Of a stretch of 64,000 nt of DNA, positions 61,518-64,000 are shown piece after piece. The notes beneath the pieces were generated by a model. The model searched no databases, was not told the DNA's origin, and saw only the letters and a program-made list of their open reading frames with translations. The position numbers and the translations under genes were made by a program. Position 1 is the stretch's first letter, and the number at the start of each line of letters is the position of its first letter. Source of the DNA: Cohnella xylanilytica (GTDB taxonomy: Bacteria > Bacillota > Bacilli > Paenibacillales > Paenibacillaceae); assembly GCF_014212175.1 (NCBI RefSeq), contig NZ_JACJVR010000064.1:62001-126000 (forward strand), written 5' to 3'.

Positions 61518-63125
61518 TTGAATCGTCAAGAAGGCTCTCGGTCTTCCCGGGAACGTCCGGGAGCGAGAGGGAGCGACAAACCGCGGCTGAATTCCCGCAG
61601 CCATGGCCAAGGGAGGCCGGGCTCCAACAAGCCGGGGAGCAACGCGGCGAGAGAGGGAGCCCATGCAGGCCCCCAAGCAGGCGCAGGTGCTCAAGCAGGC
61701 CCCCAAGCAGGCGCAGGTGCCCGAGCAGGCGCGCCCAAGAAAGGCCGCCGCCCCGCCGGTCCGCGCGAAGCCGCGCTGCGCGTGCTGGAGCGGGTGGACT
61801 CGGAGGGGGCGTACAGCGGCCTCGAGCTCAACCGAGTCCTGACGGAGGCGGAGCTGTCCCGGCAGGACGCCGCGCTGGCGACGGAGATCGTCTACGGCAC
61901 GATCCAGCGGCTGAACACGATCGACTACGTGCTGGGAGCCCGGGTGAAGGGCTGGCCGCGCAAGGTCGAGCCGTGGGTGCGCAGCCTGCTGCGCATGAGC
62001 TATTACCAGCTGCGCTGGCTCGATCGCGTCCCGGCGCACGCCGTCACCGACGAGGCCGTGCGCATCGCCAAGAAGCGCGGCCACGCCGGCATCGCCGGGC
62101 TCGTCAACGGCGTCCTTCGCGGTCTGCTCCGCGAAGGGGTCGCCCCGCCGCTGCCCGCCGGGCTGGACGCGGCGGAGCGCATCGCTCTCGAGCACAGCCA
62201 TCCGCGCTGGCTCGTCGAGCGGTTCATCGCCGCCTACGGCCCCGAGGCGGCGGAGTCGATCTGCGCGGCGGGCAACGAGCCGCCGCACGCCTCGGCCCGC
62301 GTCAACCCGCTGCGCGCGAAGCGCGGGGAGCTGCTCGAGGCGATGGCCGCGGAGGGCATCTACGCGCGGCCGTCGCGGCTGGCGCCGGCGGGCATCGTCG
62401 CCACCCGGGCCGGCAGCCTGGCGGCGACGCCGTGGTATCGGGACGGCCGCCTCACCGTGCAGGACGAGAGCTCGATGCTCGTCGCCGCCGTCGCCGCGCC
62501 GCGGCCGGGCATGCGCGTGCTCGATTGCTGCGCCGCGCCGGGAGGCAAGTCGACCCATCTCGCGGAGCTGATGGAGGACCGGGGCGAAGTGATCGCCAAC
62601 GACGTCCATCCGCACAAGGAGGCGCTCATCGCGCAGCAGGCCGAGCGGCTCGGGCTCGCCTGCGTCCGGACGACGGTGGGCGACGCGGCCGAGCTGCCGG
62701 ACAAGCATCCGCCCGGCTCGATGGACGTCGTGCTGCTCGACGCTCCTTGCTCCGGCTTCGGCGTCATTCGGCGCAAGCCGGAGATCAAATGGAACAAGAC
62801 CGAAGAGGATGTCGCGAGCCTGGCCGCTCTTCAGCGCCGCCTGCTCGAACAGGCGGGCAAGCTCGTTCGGCCGGGCGGCACCCTCGTGTACAGCACGTGC
62901 ACGATCGCGCCGGAGGAGAACGAGGAGGCGGTGCGGCATTTTCTCGGGAGCCGTCCGGACTTTGCGCTCGACCCCGATTGGCCGGAGGAGATCTTAGCCG
63001 CCTTGCGGGAGGAGAACGCGCTGCCGGAGCCGTTCGCGGGGATGGCGCAGCTGCTTCCGCATCAATTCGGCAGCGACGGGTTCTTCATCGCCCGGATGAA
63101 GCGGCGGGAGCAGCCGGCCACCTAA
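61518..63125 (+). CDS. rsmB: 16S rRNA (cytosine-967-C5)-methyltransferase with a low-complexity N-terminal extension
   Basis: 535 residues; Bacillus RsmB has about 447. After a Ser/Arg/Gly-rich N-terminus and an A-G-P-Q-A-G-A-G-A repeat (about 47-75), a NusB-like domain (about 85-215) and the methyltransferase domain follow. The latter has [18 protein letters not shown] and the second catalytic cysteine in Y-S-T-C-T. It methylates C967 of 16S rRNA. TTG 61518 chosen with GGAGGA upstream; no later start with a ribosome site is evident before the core domain. Confidence 0.93.
   Translation: MNRQEGSRSSRERPGARGSDKPRLNSRSHGQGRPGSNKPGSNAAREGAHAGPQAGAGAQAGPQAGAGARAGAPKKGRRPAGPREAALRVLERVDSEGAYSGLELNRVLTEAELSRQDAALATEIVYGTIQRLNTIDYVLGARVKGWPRKVEPWVRSLLRMSYYQLRWLDRVPAHAVTDEAVRIAKKRGHAGIAGLVNGVLRGLLREGVAPPLPAGLDAAERIALEHSHPRWLVERFIAAYGPEAAESICAAGNEPPHASARVNPLRAKRGELLEAMAAEGIYARPSRLAPAGIVATRAGSLAATPWYRDGRLTVQDESSMLVAAVAAPRPGMRVLDCCAAPGGKSTHLAELMEDRGEVIANDVHPHKEALIAQQAERLGLACVRTTVGDAAELPDKHPPGSMDVVLLDAPCSGFGVIRRKPEIKWNKTEEDVASLAALQRRLLEQAGKLVRPGGTLVYSTCTIAPEENEEAVRHFLGSRPDFALDPDWPEEILAALREENALPEPFAGMAQLLPHQFGSDGFFIARMKRREQPAT
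61665..61734 (+). repeat. 30-bp in-frame tandem duplication inside rsmB
   Basis: Two full 30-bp units (61665-61694, 61695-61724), identical except at the 3' end, plus a partial third. They encode the repeated A-G-P-Q-A-G-A-G-A decapeptide of the RsmB N-terminal extension. Confidence 0.9.
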
Positions 63126-63284
63126 GCCGGGACATGCGGGCTCGCTTCCCGGACGCGCGCCGGGACATCGGTTCGGGCGCCCGGGCGGGGCGGTCCCGAA
63201 TCCGGACGATGGACGAGCCGGCGGTCCCCCTTCGGTCCGGGCAAGCCCCCCGACCCCGGCCTTCTTCCTGCTCCAAGCGCGTTA

Positions 63285-63293
63285 TGGTAAAAT
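63285..63293 (+). promoter_or_regulatory. Extended -10 promoter of rlmN
   Basis: TGG-TAAAAT, 22 bp before the ATG; a weak -35 (TTCCTG) lies at 63265-63270. Confidence 0.55.
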
Positions 63294-63315
63294 AGATCGA
63301 ACGGTGGTGACCTCA

Positions 63316-64000
63316 ATGGAAAAGCAAGAAATCAAAGGTTTGGACAACAAGCTGAATTACAAACCCGACAAACCTTTCATTTACGATTACTCGCTCGAAC
63401 AGCTTCAGGAGTGGGTCAAGGAGAACGGCGAGCCGGCCTTCCGCGCCGGGCAAATATTCGATTGGCTGTACGTGAAGAGGGTCGGCTCGTTCGACGAGAT
63501 GTCGAACCTTCCGAAGCCGCTCCGCGACAAGCTCGCCGAGCAATTCGCCTTCGTGACGCTGACCGAGATCACGAAGCTGCAATCCAAGGACGGAACGGTC
63601 AAGTTCCTGTTCGGCCTGCACGACAACCACGCGATCGAGACGGTCATCATGCGGCACAACTACGGCAACAGCGTCTGCGTCACGACGCAGGTCGGCTGCC
63701 GCATCGGCTGCACGTTCTGCGCTTCGACGCTCGGCGGGCTGAAGCGCAACCTGACGGCCGGCGAGATCGTCGCCCAGGTCGTCCAGTCGCAGAGGCTTCT
63801 CGACGCCGATGGGGAGCGGGTATCGAGCATCGTCATCATGGGCTCCGGGGAGCCGTTCGAGAACTTCGACAACACGATGACGTTCCTGCGCCTGATGACG
63901 CACCCGAAGGGGCTCAACATCGGCCAGCGCCACATCACGGTGTCGACGAGCGGCATCGTGCCGAACATCATCCGCTTCGCGGACGAGAACACCCAGATCA
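63316..64000 (+). CDS. rlmN: 23S rRNA (adenine-2503-C2)-methyltransferase RlmN, 3' end outside the window
   Basis: 228 codons visible, running off the right edge. Radical-SAM enzyme methylating A2503 of 23S rRNA (and tRNA A37 in some species). The cluster motif [11 protein letters not shown] and the SAM-binding [11 protein letters not shown] are intact, with an N-terminal HhH-like domain ([11 protein letters not shown]). The M-G-S-G-E-P form (rather than M-G-M-G-E-P) is seen in part of the Firmicutes. Start ATG with GGTGGTGA upstream. Confidence 0.95.
   Translation, partial: MEKQEIKGLDNKLNYKPDKPFIYDYSLEQLQEWVKENGEPAFRAGQIFDWLYVKRVGSFDEMSNLPKPLRDKLAEQFAFVTLTEITKLQSKDGTVKFLFGLHDNHAIETVIMRHNYGNSVCVTTQVGCRIGCTFCASTLGGLKRNLTAGEIVAQVVQSQRLLDADGERVSSIVIMGSGEPFENFDNTMTFLRLMTHPKGLNIGQRHITVSTSGIVPNIIRFADENTQI

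Overview
The window is 64 kb of a GC-rich Firmicute chromosome. The gene content and order are those of Bacillales: CcpA with the acu/acs locus, a bacilliredoxin, RemA, YlaN, YlbF/YlbG, RqcH (YloA) and YloB, then remA-gmk-rpoZ-coaBC-priA-def-fmt-rsmB-rlmN. High GC, GGAGG-type ribosome sites, frequent TTG/GTG starts and the protein sequences point to Paenibacillaceae, perhaps a Cohnella-like species. That placement is inference from protein similarity I recognise, not a search. I saw no tRNA, rRNA, prophage, insertion sequence or CRISPR array; this is mostly core chromosome.

Left part (1-30 kb). An N-acetylglucosamine-type PTS permease (nagE) and Enzyme I (ptsI) form an operon downstream of an exact 52-bp-period repeat array. 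Small stress and thiol genes follow, then ccpA, mtnN, and a divergent acuA-acuC / acsA locus with two CcpA-box (cre) candidates. Next come a class A penicillin-binding protein, a KMSKS-type tyrosyl-tRNA synthetase, an nfeD-flotillin operon flanked by two different microsatellites, rpsD with a promoter and leader, and a GAF-GGDEF diguanylate cyclase. A lipoprotein, an M29 aminopeptidase, a truncated HPr-like protein, DedA, YlaN, a Ca2+/H+ antiporter, Asp23, FtsW and a YugN-like protein complete the block.

Middle part (30-46 kb). An M20 amidohydrolase and a CBS protein precede a two-gene unit: an XPB-type helicase with a translationally coupled Helicase_C_3-type partner. Then come ylbF-ylbG, an OmpR-type response regulator, an 1136-residue hybrid histidine kinase carrying one dead receiver, one live receiver and an HPt domain, an unrecognised 145-residue protein, a LysR regulator coupled to a PHP phosphoesterase, and rqcH.

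Right part (46-64 kb). The conserved rqcH/yloB to rlmN block is interrupted between yloB and remA by a minus-strand operon: a Tat-signal-bearing gluconate-2-dehydrogenase subunit 3-like protein, a GMC flavoprotein, tatC and tatA, followed by dapF. The yicC-like gene expected before remA is absent. A second exact-period repeat array (51 bp, four copies) lies between fmt and rsmB.

The genes connect in several ways. PTS, CcpA, the HPr-like protein and the cre sites suggest local catabolite control of acetate metabolism. AcuA and AcuC are the known acetylation/deacetylation switch for AcsA. PBP, FtsW, flotillin and DapF serve the envelope. The right end is a translation/replication housekeeping block. 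The most unusual items are the Tat/GMC operon, the XPB pair, the two phase-locked repeat arrays, the HPr-like protein lacking the catalytic histidine, and the pseudoreceiver inside the hybrid kinase.
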